DNA of 35,436 nucleotides, taken from the NCBI GenBank assembly GCA_903930255.1, contig CAIYYA010000074.1, positions 1 to 35,436 of the forward strand, written 5' to 3'. The position numbers and the translations under genes are program-made. This stretch comes from an uncultured beta proteobacterium. GTDB lineage: Bacteria > Pseudomonadota > Gammaproteobacteria > Burkholderiales > Burkholderiaceae_C. Shown in pieces: positions 8,060-16,519 of the stretch. Numbering within the stretch: the first letter of the stretch is position 1; every line of letters starts with the position of its first letter. Under the pieces are notes generated by a model. The model did no database searches. It worked only from the letters and a program-made list of their open reading frames with translations, and had not been told where the DNA came from.

Positions 8060-9493
8060 TTAAGGATTGCGGTTTTTCAGCAGATCGCGCAGACGCTTGG
8101 GCGCGGGCACCAGGGGGGTGCGGCTTTGCGTCCAGGCGCCCTGCTCAGAGGGCGACAAACTGCGCCCCCGGCTCATGAACCACGACGCCAGGCGATACAA
8201 ACCCGAGCGACTATATACCTGCGCCCAGACACTCCAGACCGTTGACACCGTCACCGTATGGGCGGCACCACTGCCGCGCAAGGTGGCATCTTGGCTCTCG
8301 GGTTTGGCCTGAGCCTCGTTGCGCAGCCTCACCAATATGTCAGTGATGGGAATCTTCACCGGGCACACCTCGGCACAGGCGCCACACAGGGTTGATGCAA
8401 AAGCCAACGGGTAGGTGGACTCCAGCCCGAGCATGTGCGGCGAAACAATCGCGCCGATCGGCCCCGGATAAGTGGTGCCATAAGCATGCCCGCCAATGCG
8501 CGCATACACCGGGCAATGGTTCATGCAGGCACCACAGCGAATGCATTGCAAGGTGGCGCGCAACTCGGCATCGGCATAGGCTTGGGTGCGCCCGTTGTCG
8601 AGCAAAATCAGGTGCACCTCACGCGGCCCGTCTTTCTCGCCGTGCTTGCGCGGCCCGCTGATCATGTTGACGTAAGTGGTCACCGGCTGCCCGGTGGCCG
8701 AGCGTGTCAGCAGGCTCAAAATGGGCGGAACATGCTCAAGCTTTTCCACCACTTTTTCTATGCCGGTGATGGCGATGTGCACCTTGGGAACCGTGGTGCA
8801 CATACGGCCATTGCCCTCGTTTTCTACCAGACAAAGCGTGCCGGTTTCGGCCACCGCCACATTCACCCCCGACAAACCAATGTCGGCATCGGCAAATTTG
8901 CGCCGCAACACACGCCGCCCAATCTGGATCAGTGCATCCACATCCTCGGTGTAGCTCACACCCGGCACTTCATCGGCAAACAGCCGGGCAATGTCCTGCT
9001 TGGTTTTGTGGATCGCCGGCATGATGATGTGCGACGGTGCTTCGCCTGCGAGTTGCACGATGTATTCGCCCATGTCCGACTCAAAAGCCTCGATACCCGC
9101 CGCTTGCATGGCGTGGTTAAAGCCAATTTCTTCGCTCACCATCGACTTGCCCTTGATGATGCGCTTGGCCTGCACACGCTTTGCAATCGCCAGTGCAATG
9201 GCGTTGGCCTCGTCCGGCGTTTGAGCCCAATGCACCTGCACGCCATTGGCGCTGAGCTTGGCTTCGAGTTGTTCGAGCAGGCGTGGCAAATGGGCCAGGC
9301 TGTAGCGGCGGATCTGCGCACCCAGTTCACGCAAACCCTGCAATTCGTCCTGATCCGGGAACTGGGCACGCCGCTTGGCTTGCAAAAAGTCCATGGCACC
9401 GCGAAAATTTTTGCGCTGCGCCGGGTTGTTCAGCACCTCACGGCTGCGTTCCTTGAAATCTTGCGTGGGGTTGATGGGGATCACCTTGCTCAT
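8060..9493 (-). CDS. lutB: Lactate utilization iron-sulfur protein LutB (LldF)
   Basis: 477 aa from ATG 9493 (MSKVIPINPTQDFKERS). Component of the non-flavin L-lactate dehydrogenase complex LutABC/LldEFG, which oxidises L-lactate to pyruvate on the cytoplasmic side. An LUD domain fills the first half (AETGTLCLVENEGNGR near 215-230), followed by two 4Fe-4S clusters: CIRCGACMNHCPVY with Cys317, 320, 323, 327, and CGACAEVCPVKIP with Cys370, 373, 377. Its ATG overlaps the stop of lutC (ATGA). Gene order here is A-C-B rather than the A-B-C order of Bacillus. Confidence 0.95.
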   Translation of the reverse strand: MSKVIPINPTQDFKERSREVLNNPAQRKNFRGAMDFLQAKRRAQFPDQDELQGLRELGAQIRRYSLAHLPRLLEQLEAKLSANGVQVHWAQTPDEANAIALAIAKRVQAKRIIKGKSMVSEEIGFNHAMQAAGIEAFESDMGEYIVQLAGEAPSHIIMPAIHKTKQDIARLFADEVPGVSYTEDVDALIQIGRRVLRRKFADADIGLSGVNVAVAETGTLCLVENEGNGRMCTTVPKVHIAITGIEKVVEKLEHVPPILSLLTRSATGQPVTTYVNMISGPRKHGEKDGPREVHLILLDNGRTQAYADAELRATLQCIRCGACMNHCPVYARIGGHAYGTTYPGPIGAIVSPHMLGLESTYPLAFASTLCGACAEVCPVKIPITDILVRLRNEAQAKPESQDATLRGSGAAHTVTVSTVWSVWAQVYSRSGLYRLASWFMSRGRSLSPSEQGAWTQSRTPLVPAPKRLRDLLKNRNP

Positions 9494-10164
9494 ACAACCC
9501 CCTCTTGCGTTTGACGCAGCAACACCACCAGCTCGCGCGGGCCATGCGCCCCATAAGCCAGCGTTTGCTGAATATCGGCCGTTTTGGACGGACCGCAAAT
9601 CAGCAAGGCATTGGTGGGCATGCAACTGACCCAGCCTTCGTCACGCATCGCCGAGTAAAAATCAGCATGAATAGTGGCTGCATCGAGCAGCACAAAATGC
9701 AACGAAGGCACCAAAGACATCAAGCGTGGCTCAGCCGGCGTGGGCCACAGAATCAAGCTGCCGGTTTCGGCCACGGCACCGCGTGCCAGCGTCAAAGACG
9801 CATCAACCTCATCAAACAACTGGTCTTGCCAAGTTTCAATGGGCTGCTCGTATCGAATGATTTGCAGACTGTCAGGGGCACAGGCAGCGAGCTCATCTCC
9901 ATGCGCGGTGGCTTGGCCAATCAGCACATGACGCAGGCCTTTGGCCGCAGCGATTTGCAGCAGCACGGCAACCCAATTGGCTGGTGTGACATCGTGAATC
10001 TCGGTTTTAACGGCTTGCAGCGCTGCCCGCAAGCGCTCGGTGCGCGCTTTTTGGTCTTCTTGACGACCGTGCGAGCCATACCAGGCAGCAACATTTGGCA
10101 GTGCCGGTGGATTCTCGATCGGGGTGGCGTGCAGACGGCGCAGAATGCTGGCGCGCGCGTTCAT
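9490..10164 (-). CDS. lutC: Lactate utilization protein LutC (LldG)
   Basis: 224 aa from ATG 10164 (MNARASILRRLHATP). LUD-domain protein, third component of the LutABC lactate oxidation complex. The conserved core AVAETGSLILWPTPAEPRLMSLVP (about 137-160) and the C-terminal GPSKTADIQQTLAYGAHGPRELVVLL are diagnostic. The start overlaps the lutA stop (ATGA at 10161-10164) and its own stop overlaps the lutB start, so the three genes form one translationally coupled operon. The candidate longer start upstream would intrude into lutA and was not used. Confidence 0.95.
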   Translation of the reverse strand: MNARASILRRLHATPIENPPALPNVAAWYGSHGRQEDQKARTERLRAALQAVKTEIHDVTPANWVAVLLQIAAAKGLRHVLIGQATAHGDELAACAPDSLQIIRYEQPIETWQDQLFDEVDASLTLARGAVAETGSLILWPTPAEPRLMSLVPSLHFVLLDAATIHADFYSAMRDEGWVSCMPTNALLICGPSKTADIQQTLAYGAHGPRELVVLLRQTQEGVV

Positions 10165-10982
10165 ACGCTTGCTCCTGCGTTGGTGTCGAGCGGATTCGTG
10201 CGCTTCCACAAAAAACACGCCAAATGTTCGCCTGGCAAGCTGGCCTTGGCGCAACCCGCCAGCTCATCCTGCTTGGCAGCTCGCCCAGTGATGTTGAGTA
10301 AGCAACCGCAATCGGCACTCACCACGCAGGATGCGCCCGTATCCTTGATGGCAGCCACTTTGTCGGTGACGATCGCCTCAGAAATATCGGGGTGCAACAG
10401 GGCAAAAGTGCCGCCAAAACCACAACATTCTTCAATACGTGCTTGCTCTACCACCTGCACCTGGCTCAGCGTGTCGAGCAATGCCACACTGGTTTCATGC
10501 ACCCCCATTTGGCGGCGGGCATGGCAAGACGTGTGCAACGCCACCGTGCAGTCAGCGCCCAGATCAGCATGATTGAAATTGACCACATGCACCAGAAATT
10601 CGCTCAGTTCAAAAATGCGCTCCGACAAGGCCAGCGCACGCGCATGCAGCACCGGATCATCGGCAAACAAGTGCGGGTAATGCAATCGCATCATCCCGCC
10701 ACACGAACCCGAAGGCACCACCACTGGCCACGGCTCACTGAACAACTCGAGTTGTGCTTTGGCCACCGCACGCGCTTCGTCGGCATAGCCACTGCTGTGC
10801 GCAGGCTGGCCACAGCAGGTTTGCCCCTGCGGGTAATGCACGCGGATGCCTTCGCGCTCCAGCAGCAGCACCGTGTCCATACCCGCCTGGGGCGTGAACT
10901 GATCGATCAGGCAGGTGGCAAACAGATACACATCGCTCGGCTTGGCCGGGTATTTGCGCCCGGCAAATGGTGACTGACTCAT
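10161..10982 (-). CDS. lutA: Lactate utilization (Fe-S)-binding protein LutA (LldE)
   Basis: 273 aa, two CCG (cysteine-rich) domains of the LutA/LldE type. First domain: LFATCLIDQFTPQAG near residue 21-35 and GQTCCGQPAHSSGY (about 53-66). Second: LHTSCHARRQMGV and EECCGFGGTFALLHP, with VVSADCGCLLNI afterwards. It carries electrons or an iron-sulfur cluster for L-lactate oxidation together with LutB and LutC. First gene of the minus-strand lut operon. It is about 27 residues longer at the N-terminus and C-terminus together than the shortest family members. No adjacent lldP permease or regulator is visible. Confidence 0.95.
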   Translation of the reverse strand: MSQSPFAGRKYPAKPSDVYLFATCLIDQFTPQAGMDTVLLLEREGIRVHYPQGQTCCGQPAHSSGYADEARAVAKAQLELFSEPWPVVVPSGSCGGMMRLHYPHLFADDPVLHARALALSERIFELSEFLVHVVNFNHADLGADCTVALHTSCHARRQMGVHETSVALLDTLSQVQVVEQARIEECCGFGGTFALLHPDISEAIVTDKVAAIKDTGASCVVSADCGCLLNITGRAAKQDELAGCAKASLPGEHLACFLWKRTNPLDTNAGASV

Positions 10983-11012
10983 CCAATGACTCCTCTTGTT
11001 TGATCGGGTCTA

Positions 11013-11115
11013 ATTCCGTTTCCAGATCGATACGACATTAGGCGCGAAGCCGCAGACAGTACAAACGTACGACAAGGCGAAGCAACAACATGTCGGATTG
11101 ATATAGAAATGGAAT
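11013..11115. repeat. MITE-like element with 26-bp imperfect terminal inverted repeats
   Basis: A 103-bp segment bounded by imperfect inverted repeats: the left arm 11013-11038 starts ATTCCGTTTCCAGATC, the right arm 11090-11115 ends ATATAGAAATGGAAT. By hand alignment 21 of 26 positions pair. The interior holds a smaller dyad GTAC-AAAC-GTAC at 11061 and flanking GCGAAGC/GGCGAAGC copies, so the transcript would fold strongly. It lies between the start of lutA and the phaP promoter. No coding capacity. The form fits a non-autonomous mobile or REP-like element, but no transposase is present in the window to link it to. Confidence 0.7.
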
Positions 11116-11222
11116 GACACTTTTATTGTGAAACACTTTTATCAATTGCAAGCGTGAAATTCACCACGACACGACATCAATTTTTTCAACTCCGATGTTC
11201 TTTTTAGAAAACATCCCCTAAT

Positions 11223-11239
11223 TTGCTGCAATGCAACAA
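11223..11239. promoter_or_regulatory. Candidate PhaR operator, site 1
   Basis: The 17-bp segment TTGCTGCAATGCAACAA contains the dyad TGCA-A-TGCA. It is nearly identical to a second copy at 11283-11297. PhaR, the repressor of phasin genes, is known to bind TGC/GCA-rich dyads; assignment to PhaR is inference. It lies just upstream of the -35 box of the phaP promoter. Confidence 0.6.
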
Positions 11240-11246
11240 TAAATCC

Positions 11247-11274
11247 TTGCACCAGCAAAAGTTTTCCCTATAAT
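11247..11274 (+). promoter_or_regulatory. phaP sigma-70 promoter
   Basis: TTGCAC at 11247-11252, 16-bp spacer, perfect TATAAT at 11269-11274. It lies 89 bases before the phaP ATG and is bracketed by two TGCTGCA(A/C)TGCAACA sites, which fits repression by PhaR when no polyhydroxyalkanoate granules are present. Confidence 0.75.
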
Positions 11275-11282
11275 TCACATCA

Positions 11283-11297
11283 TGCTGCACTGCAACA
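11283..11297. promoter_or_regulatory. Candidate PhaR operator, site 2
   Basis: TGCTGCACTGCAACA, differing from site 1 in one base over 15. It overlaps the expected transcription start of phaP (8-22 bases after the -10 box), the position where a repressor would block initiation or clearance. Confidence 0.6.
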
Positions 11298-11362
11298 TTA
11301 ATTGAGTAACAACTCAGTGACGGCGCAGATACTGACTTTCACTTAACACCTCTGGAGAAATC

Positions 11363-11908
11363 ATGATGATGACCGTAGAACAAGTTCTTGCCTCGCAAAA
11401 AGCCACCGTTGAAACCCTTTTGGGTCTGACTTCCAAAGCCTTCGAAGGCGTGGAAAAAATTGTTGAGCTCAACCTCAACGCTTCCAAAGCTGCTCTGGCC
11501 GAGTCTGGCGACCACGCCAAAGCCCTGCTCAGCGCCAAAGACGCGCAAGAGCTGTTGGCTCTGCAATCTAGCCTGCTGCAACCCCTGGCCGAAAAGACTG
11601 CTGCCTACAGCCGTCACCTGTACGAAATCGCAACCGGCGCTACCAGCGAGCTGACCAAGGCTTTTGAAGGCCAAGCCGCCGAAGCCCAACAAAAATTTGC
11701 TGGCATGGTTGAGGCTGCTGCCAAAAACGCACCTGCCGGTTCTGAAACCGCTGTTGCCGTGATGAAAAGCACCGTGGCTGCCGCTACCAACGCACTGGAA
11801 TCTGTGCAAAAAGCGGTCAAGCAAGCCACTGATGTTGCAGAAGCCAACTTCAACGCGGTTGCCAACAGCGCAGCCAATGTGTCGAAGCCTGCTGGCAAAA
11901 AACGCTAA
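11363..11908 (+). CDS. phaP: Phasin family protein PhaP
   Basis: 181-aa granule-associated protein that coats polyhydroxyalkanoate inclusions in the cytoplasm. It is helical, alanine- and lysine-rich, and has the phasin_2 pattern: [20 protein letters not shown] at the start, [22 protein letters not shown] (about 27-48), then [21 protein letters not shown] and [18 protein letters not shown]. The lysine-rich tail SKPAGKKR is typical. Start ATG 11363 follows a GGAG Shine-Dalgarno at 11354; a second ATG three bases on is equally well spaced. Preceded by a strong promoter with PhaR-like sites and followed by an intrinsic terminator. Confidence 0.95.
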   Translation: MMMTVEQVLASQKATVETLLGLTSKAFEGVEKIVELNLNASKAALAESGDHAKALLSAKDAQELLALQSSLLQPLAEKTAAYSRHLYEIATGATSELTKAFEGQAAEAQQKFAGMVEAAAKNAPAGSETAVAVMKSTVAAATNALESVQKAVKQATDVAEANFNAVANSAANVSKPAGKKR

Positions 11909-11985
11909 ATATAACTGTCGTATTTAAACGTCCAAGCTTAATTACAAAGGGAAAACCCTGAGATACTTGGCGTAACGCAATTTTC

Positions 11986-12000
11986 GAAACCTCTGGTTTC
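11986..12000 (+). repeat. Short hairpin and direct repeat in the phaP 3' region
   Basis: GAAACC-TCT-GGTTTC forms a 6-bp stem with a 3-base loop. A degenerate second copy, TTTCGAAACCTTCTGGTTC, follows at 12022. They sit between phaP and its terminator, so both would be in the phaP 3' untranslated region. Role unknown. Confidence 0.4.
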
Positions 12001-12052
12001 ACCGGTTGTCTCCTCGGGTCCTTTCGAAACCTTCTGGTTCAGGGATCCCTTC

Positions 12053-12082
12053 AGGGCTAGTCGCAAGACTAGCCCTTTTTTT
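12053..12082 (+). terminator. Intrinsic terminator of phaP
   Basis: Perfect 10-bp stem AGGGCTAGTC / GACTAGCCCT with a GCAA tetraloop (12063-12066) followed by a T run reaching 12082. It lies about 145 bases after the phaP stop and 20 bases before the convergent MscS-type gene ends. On the minus strand the stem would also be preceded, not followed, by the tract, so it mainly serves phaP. Confidence 0.85.
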
Positions 12083-12101
12083 ATGGGTGCCAGAGGGTTG
12101 T

Positions 12102-13763
12102 TCAATGGGCAACATTGTCAGCACTTTTGATGGGGCTGAGGGGCGGTGCGGCTGGTGCCGCGTACCATTTCTCGGGAGGAACCATTTTCGGCTCGAGCGG
12201 ATCGGCAATGTACTGCGGCGACATAATTTGAACACCGTGCTCATTAAATACATCTTGAATATTGGCGTGCAAGTCACTTAGCAGCATGGCTCTGAGCTGC
12301 GATCCCTCCGGGATGGCTTGACAGACCAGTCGGTAAACTGGATACCAGTCAGAGAGGGCTGTCTGGTATACCTTGGGTGATGGGTCATGCAAGACTCCGG
12401 TTGTACGCAGAGCCGCCTGAATAAGCAGAGCGTGAACCTGACGCCATGGGGCGTTGTAGCCGATGCTCACCGTTGTGTCGAGTACGAAGCCCGAGCCCTG
12501 GACCGTTCGTGAGTAGTTCTTGGTTGTGCTACCCAAAATACTGGCGTTTGAAACGGTGATTTCTTCGCCCAAGCCTGAGCGGATACGGGTAGTAAATATT
12601 CCCATCTCCGTGACAGTACCCTCATGATCGGCTATGCGCACATATTCGCCCTTGCGAAACGCCCGTCCGTAGGTCAGGATCAGTCCACTCATCGCTTGTC
12701 CTACCAAGCTGGAGGCTCCCATCGATAGCATCAATCCAACCAGAACGGACAAACCCTTGAAAGCTTCGGTATCAGACCCAGGCAGATACGGATAGGCCAT
12801 TGCAAGAGCAAACAACCAGAGGACAATTTTGACGATACGCTGTGTGGATACTGCGATATCAGCTTCGAGCCACTGAACCTGCAGCTGGCCACTTTGCACT
12901 TTCATAAAAAAACGATCCAGCGCTTTTGTCAGCAAGTAACAGAGAAAGAAAATCAGTGCAGCAGTCAGCAGTTCGGGTACTGCGCCAAGCGCAGAGGAAA
13001 AAACTGGCATCGCCAGCTCCAACAAAAAGCTGCTCAGCGACTCGCCCCATGCACGGGTAAATGGAAAACAACGTAGTACAAAACTAAGCCACTCCAGAGT
13101 CAAAACAAAAACCAACAGCTGATACAACACCTTGAAACCCATATGCACACTATTCACCACACGTTCACGCTGCAGCAGTGCAATGCCACCTACGTGCAAT
13201 TTTTCAGCGTGCTGTTCGGAAATGACAATCAGCCTGCTTGTCAGCGCACGCTGAGCGCGCGCTGCAAGCCAGACGGTGCCTGCGAACAAAAATGTGGCTG
13301 CCAGTGCGTAAGCCATAGCACGAAGCATCGTTTCCAGGCTGCGGCTTTCCATGCTTTCGTTGATGGCAAGCGTCAAAGAGGCAGCCGCACGCTGCGCTGT
13401 TTGCGCCAGCGTGTCTTCGAGTCCCGGATCGAGGTCTTCAGGCACAACGATAAAACTGGTGGCACCGTCGATGTGAACCTGAAACCCTGTTGTATCTGAC
13501 TTGAGGCTAACCACATGGGGCCCCGTTAATGCCAATTGATCATGAATTCGGGCGCGCGCACGTTTGGCTCGATCGCTGGCAGAAATGCCTTGATTGGTCG
13601 CACGGAAAGTGAAAACCGGGCGGCTAAACAGTACCAGTTGTGCGGCCTCAGCTGGTTTATTGGTTACGCCATTTTGTGCACTTGACGTCAGCTCGGTTGC
13701 TGCTCCTGCACAGGCGATGAAACCCAGAAAGGTGAGGATGAGCGTCGTCAAATACTTGTACAT
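12102..13763 (-). CDS. MscS-family mechanosensitive ion channel
   Basis: 553-aa inner-membrane channel. A signal peptide (MYKYLTTLILTFLGFIACAGA) precedes a periplasmic domain of about 130 residues; several membrane helices follow (around 155-170, 210-235, 260-285, 310-330, 335-360). The pore helix and beta domain are classic MscS: MGASSLVGQAMSGLILTYG (about 348-366), AFRKGEYVRIADHEGTVTEMG and the ITVSNASILGSTTKNYSR segment. It would open under membrane tension to release solutes during osmotic downshock. It lies 106 bases downstream of nhaA on the same strand. The C-terminus ends with a proline-rich tail. Confidence 0.92.
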   Translation of the reverse strand: MYKYLTTLILTFLGFIACAGAATELTSSAQNGVTNKPAEAAQLVLFSRPVFTFRATNQGISASDRAKRARARIHDQLALTGPHVVSLKSDTTGFQVHIDGATSFIVVPEDLDPGLEDTLAQTAQRAAASLTLAINESMESRSLETMLRAMAYALAATFLFAGTVWLAARAQRALTSRLIVISEQHAEKLHVGGIALLQRERVVNSVHMGFKVLYQLLVFVLTLEWLSFVLRCFPFTRAWGESLSSFLLELAMPVFSSALGAVPELLTAALIFFLCYLLTKALDRFFMKVQSGQLQVQWLEADIAVSTQRIVKIVLWLFALAMAYPYLPGSDTEAFKGLSVLVGLMLSMGASSLVGQAMSGLILTYGRAFRKGEYVRIADHEGTVTEMGIFTTRIRSGLGEEITVSNASILGSTTKNYSRTVQGSGFVLDTTVSIGYNAPWRQVHALLIQAALRTTGVLHDPSPKVYQTALSDWYPVYRLVCQAIPEGSQLRAMLLSDLHANIQDVFNEHGVQIMSPQYIADPLEPKMVPPEKWYAAPAAPPLSPIKSADNVAH

Positions 13764-13869
13764 TTTGGCAATTCTCTCGAACTGGATGGAACAACTTGCA
13801 TTGGATTGACAAAAAAACGCAAGCCAAATAGATTATCAAAACATCCCAGGTTTTAAGGGCAGGGATGAA

Positions 13870-15033
13870 TTAGCTCAATTTCTTGGCAGGTGACATCACC
13901 ACGAGCCACACCATGCCCAAAATACCGGCAGAAACCGATGCTATCAAAATGGCCATCTTGGCAGCATTGATGACTTCTGGCTGACCTGTGAATGCTAAAT
14001 TGGTGATGAAGATGGACATGGTGAAACCGATCCCTGCCAGCAAGCCTGCGCCAATGATGTGCTGCCAGGTGAGGTCTGTGGGCAAGCGACACAGGCCTAT
14101 TGCCACCGCAATAAAGCTCAGCAAGACGATGCCGACGGGCTTGCCAAGCACCAGGCCGCCAATGATGCCAAGACTGTTGGTGTTGGCGAGGCTTTGCTGC
14201 CACTGCAGGTCAAACACCACGCCGGTGTTGGCCAGCGCAAACAGCGGAAGAATCAAGAAGGCCACAGGCTTGTGCAATAGGTGTTCCAACCGGTGTGAGG
14301 GCGATTGCTCTTCCTGCGCACGCGGTGCGAACGGTATTGCAAAGGCCAGCAACACCCCGGCAATGGTTGCATGCACGCCAGACTTGACCATCAAAAACCA
14401 CATGATCGCGCCTCCCAACAGGTAGGGTGTCAGTGCAGCAATTCGCCAGACTTTGTTGAAAACCAGCAGCACACCGAATACGGCCAAAGCGCCCAAGAGG
14501 TAGGCCAGGGAAAACTGGTTTGAGTAAAACAATGCGATCACGATGATGGCTCCAAGGTCATCCATCACGGCTGTTGCCGTCATAAAAACCTTGAGCATGG
14601 GTGGTACCCGGCTACCCAGCAAAGCAAGTGCACCTATGGCAAACGCAATATCGGTGGCCATTGGGATGCCGCTGCCAGCCTGGGTCGGCGTTCCAGCATT
14701 CAGTGCAAAATGAATTCCGGCAGGCACCAGAAGTCCACCGAGCGCTGCAATGATTGGCAACAAGGCGTTTTTAAGACTGGAGAGCTCACCGACGTAAAGC
14801 TCCCGCTCAAGTTCAAGGCCAATCAGTAAAAAAAAGATTGCCATCAGGGCGTCGTTGACCCAGTGCTCGAGGCTCATTCCTGCAACATGTATTTGCCAAA
14901 AAGCCAAATAAGCATGGCCGAATGATGCGTTCGCAATCAACAGGCACAGCACGGTACACGCCATGAGCACAACCGCACCTGCTTTTTCTGATTCGATGAA
15001 GGCGGTGAATGTTTTGCTAATGTTGACGGTCAT
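13870..15033 (-). CDS. nhaA: Na+/H+ antiporter NhaA
   Basis: 387-aa inner-membrane antiporter that expels Na+ in exchange for protons. The ion-binding pair is present as Asp158-Asp159 in ATAVMDDLGAIIVIA, preceded by IPMATDIAFAIGALALLG (Asp128 region) and the family segment FFLLIGLELERELYVGEL (about 67-84). About 12 membrane helices. Length matches E. coli NhaA (388). It starts at ATG 15033, 15 bases downstream of the stop of the SH3-like secreted protein gene. Confidence 0.97.
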   Translation of the reverse strand: MTVNISKTFTAFIESEKAGAVVLMACTVLCLLIANASFGHAYLAFWQIHVAGMSLEHWVNDALMAIFFLLIGLELERELYVGELSSLKNALLPIIAALGGLLVPAGIHFALNAGTPTQAGSGIPMATDIAFAIGALALLGSRVPPMLKVFMTATAVMDDLGAIIVIALFYSNQFSLAYLLGALAVFGVLLVFNKVWRIAALTPYLLGGAIMWFLMVKSGVHATIAGVLLAFAIPFAPRAQEEQSPSHRLEHLLHKPVAFLILPLFALANTGVVFDLQWQQSLANTNSLGIIGGLVLGKPVGIVLLSFIAVAIGLCRLPTDLTWQHIIGAGLLAGIGFTMSIFITNLAFTGQPEVINAAKMAILIASVSAGILGMVWLVVMSPAKKLS

Positions 15034-15048
15034 AAATAGGATGTAATG

Positions 15049-16092
15049 TCAAGGGACTCCCCCCCCAAAAAGAAGGGCATCTGGAATTTGGAACACCTCA
15101 TCGGCACCGTTCCTGATGGTAAGTACATCGCCATCGCGCGAGTGGCTGTATTCTGTGGTGTCATCGGTGGCGACCGGCACCCCTTTTATCAGCAGAATAC
15201 GGCGCTTGATGGTGATATTGCCCTGGAGCCAGTTAATTTGCAGCGTTGCAGTTCCATCCCGTCCACGGCGTATTACAAAGGCATCGCAATGCTTGATTGC
15301 CGGATCCAGCGCCAGCTTGCATGCAATGGCTGCGGATGCATGAAAAGGTGTGCCGCTGATCAGCGCGTCTTCTTTCGCCGGCAAAGCCAGCAGGGCTTCA
15401 CCCGTCAAGTCAACCTGTAACGCAAAGCTACTTGCGGCATTGCGCCGAGCTGCCGAACGCATGAGGTAAACGTGCAAGACATACAGCCCATCAGCCGGCA
15501 CGATGCGCTTGAACTGGTTGCCAGCGCTACTGCCAACAAACATGGCAATCGTTGTGTCGGGTGGCAGCACATTGAAATAGTTCTGCAAATGTGTGCCACT
15601 CAACTGTACCGACAGTGTTTGGCCGGCTTTGGCAGCCACTTGGTAGTTCACATAATCGCGACCCTGGATGCGCCCTTTAAGTGTGACCTTGGTCTGACCC
15701 GATTTGAACCCGACTTTCACTGGGTTCTGCTGAGTTGCATCATTTTGACAGGCACTTTCGGTCAAAAAACGCCCTTCTACCCACCCAGTCTTACCTCGAT
15801 ACTCAACTTTGCACCAACGGGGATTGGCTTCAAGCTGGGTCTTTTGAGCCTCATCGGAGAGAGTGCTGAACTCAGCAAAACTCAAACCACCCCTGCAACC
15901 CAAATTACGCAGGCACTGACCGTTGGCAGGAACCTGGCCGAGTACGGCTGTTTTCGTGCTATCGCCTGCATGCAGACTTAATCTTTGGCTGTCTGACAGG
16001 CCAGCTACACGAAAGTGGTCTGGTCCATCGGCCTCTGCCTGACCAACTGAGCTCCAGACGATAAGCATTACCGCAAACCAGAAATTTTTCAT
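15049..16092 (-). CDS. Secreted SH3-like/PPC-like protein of unknown function
   Basis: 347 aa with a clear signal peptide (MKNFWFAVMLIVWSSVGQA), so periplasmic or exported. Residues about 25-115 form a bacterial SH3-like region (RVAGLSDSQRLSLHAGDSTKTAVLGQVPAN, WCKVEYRGKTGWVEGRFL), with a cysteine-rich insertion NGQCLRNLGCRG. Residues about 125-235 resemble a pre-peptidase C-terminal type beta domain (GQTKVTLKGRIQGRDYVNYQV). The rest is beta-rich with a few cysteines. No catalytic motif is visible. A run of eight G residues (C on the plus strand, 15059-15066) codes for the C-terminal Gly-Gly-Gly and could slip. nhaA follows on the same strand after 15 bases. Confidence 0.8.
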   Translation of the reverse strand: MKNFWFAVMLIVWSSVGQAEADGPDHFRVAGLSDSQRLSLHAGDSTKTAVLGQVPANGQCLRNLGCRGGLSFAEFSTLSDEAQKTQLEANPRWCKVEYRGKTGWVEGRFLTESACQNDATQQNPVKVGFKSGQTKVTLKGRIQGRDYVNYQVAAKAGQTLSVQLSGTHLQNYFNVLPPDTTIAMFVGSSAGNQFKRIVPADGLYVLHVYLMRSAARRNAASSFALQVDLTGEALLALPAKEDALISGTPFHASAAIACKLALDPAIKHCDAFVIRRGRDGTATLQINWLQGNITIKRRILLIKGVPVATDDTTEYSHSRDGDVLTIRNGADEVFQIPDALLFGGGVP

Positions 16093-16519
16093 ATGATGTG
16101 ATTATCAAAAGTAACAATTCTCCAGCTCGCAATCAACGCTCTGCATTGCGTGCCGTTATCATAAACACGATTGCCCCATGTGCACCTGGCGTGTCACTTC
16201 CTCACTTGTTTTATTCAAAAAAATGACACCGAAATCTCCGGATGGATTGCAAGACTTGCAGACGCTCGTTACAGCTGCACACAGCCAGGTCGAGCGAGCT
16301 TCGGATAAAAATAATTCACAGTCGAACCACCTGGCGTCTGTACCCTGGTTCAATTCGGTAATCAATTCTGCAACGACCAACGGCAAGGGCTGAGTGACCA
16401 CTTCAGCAGGCATTATTACTTCGCCTGGTGGTCATTTTCATGAAATGCCTATTGCAATGAGCATTTACAAGAAATTGACACGCAAACCATGCCACAATGT
16501 CTATTATGGTAGGCATTTT
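16093..16519. other. 427-bp intergenic region before hipBA
   Basis: Between the divergent SH3-like gene and hipB. Open frames in it (16159-16413 minus, 16178-16393 plus) match no family I know and overlap each other on opposite strands; I do not call them. The last 80 bases carry the hipBA control region described separately. Confidence 0.5.
16443..16516 (+). promoter_or_regulatory. hipBA control region with nested inverted repeats
   Basis: AAATGC (16443-16448) pairs with GCATTT (16461-16466), and ATGCC (16489-16493) with GGCAT (16512-16516). A perfect -35 hexamer TTGACA lies at 16475-16480; the -10 box is less certain (TCTATT or TATTAT near 16500-16507). HipB-type antitoxins repress their own operon through dyads such as these; that these are the operators is inference. 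Confidence 0.5.

Noticed and set aside
16159-16413. Overlapping frames on both strands before hipB
   Set aside because: No known family, opposite strands overlap, and no ribosome binding site that decides for one.
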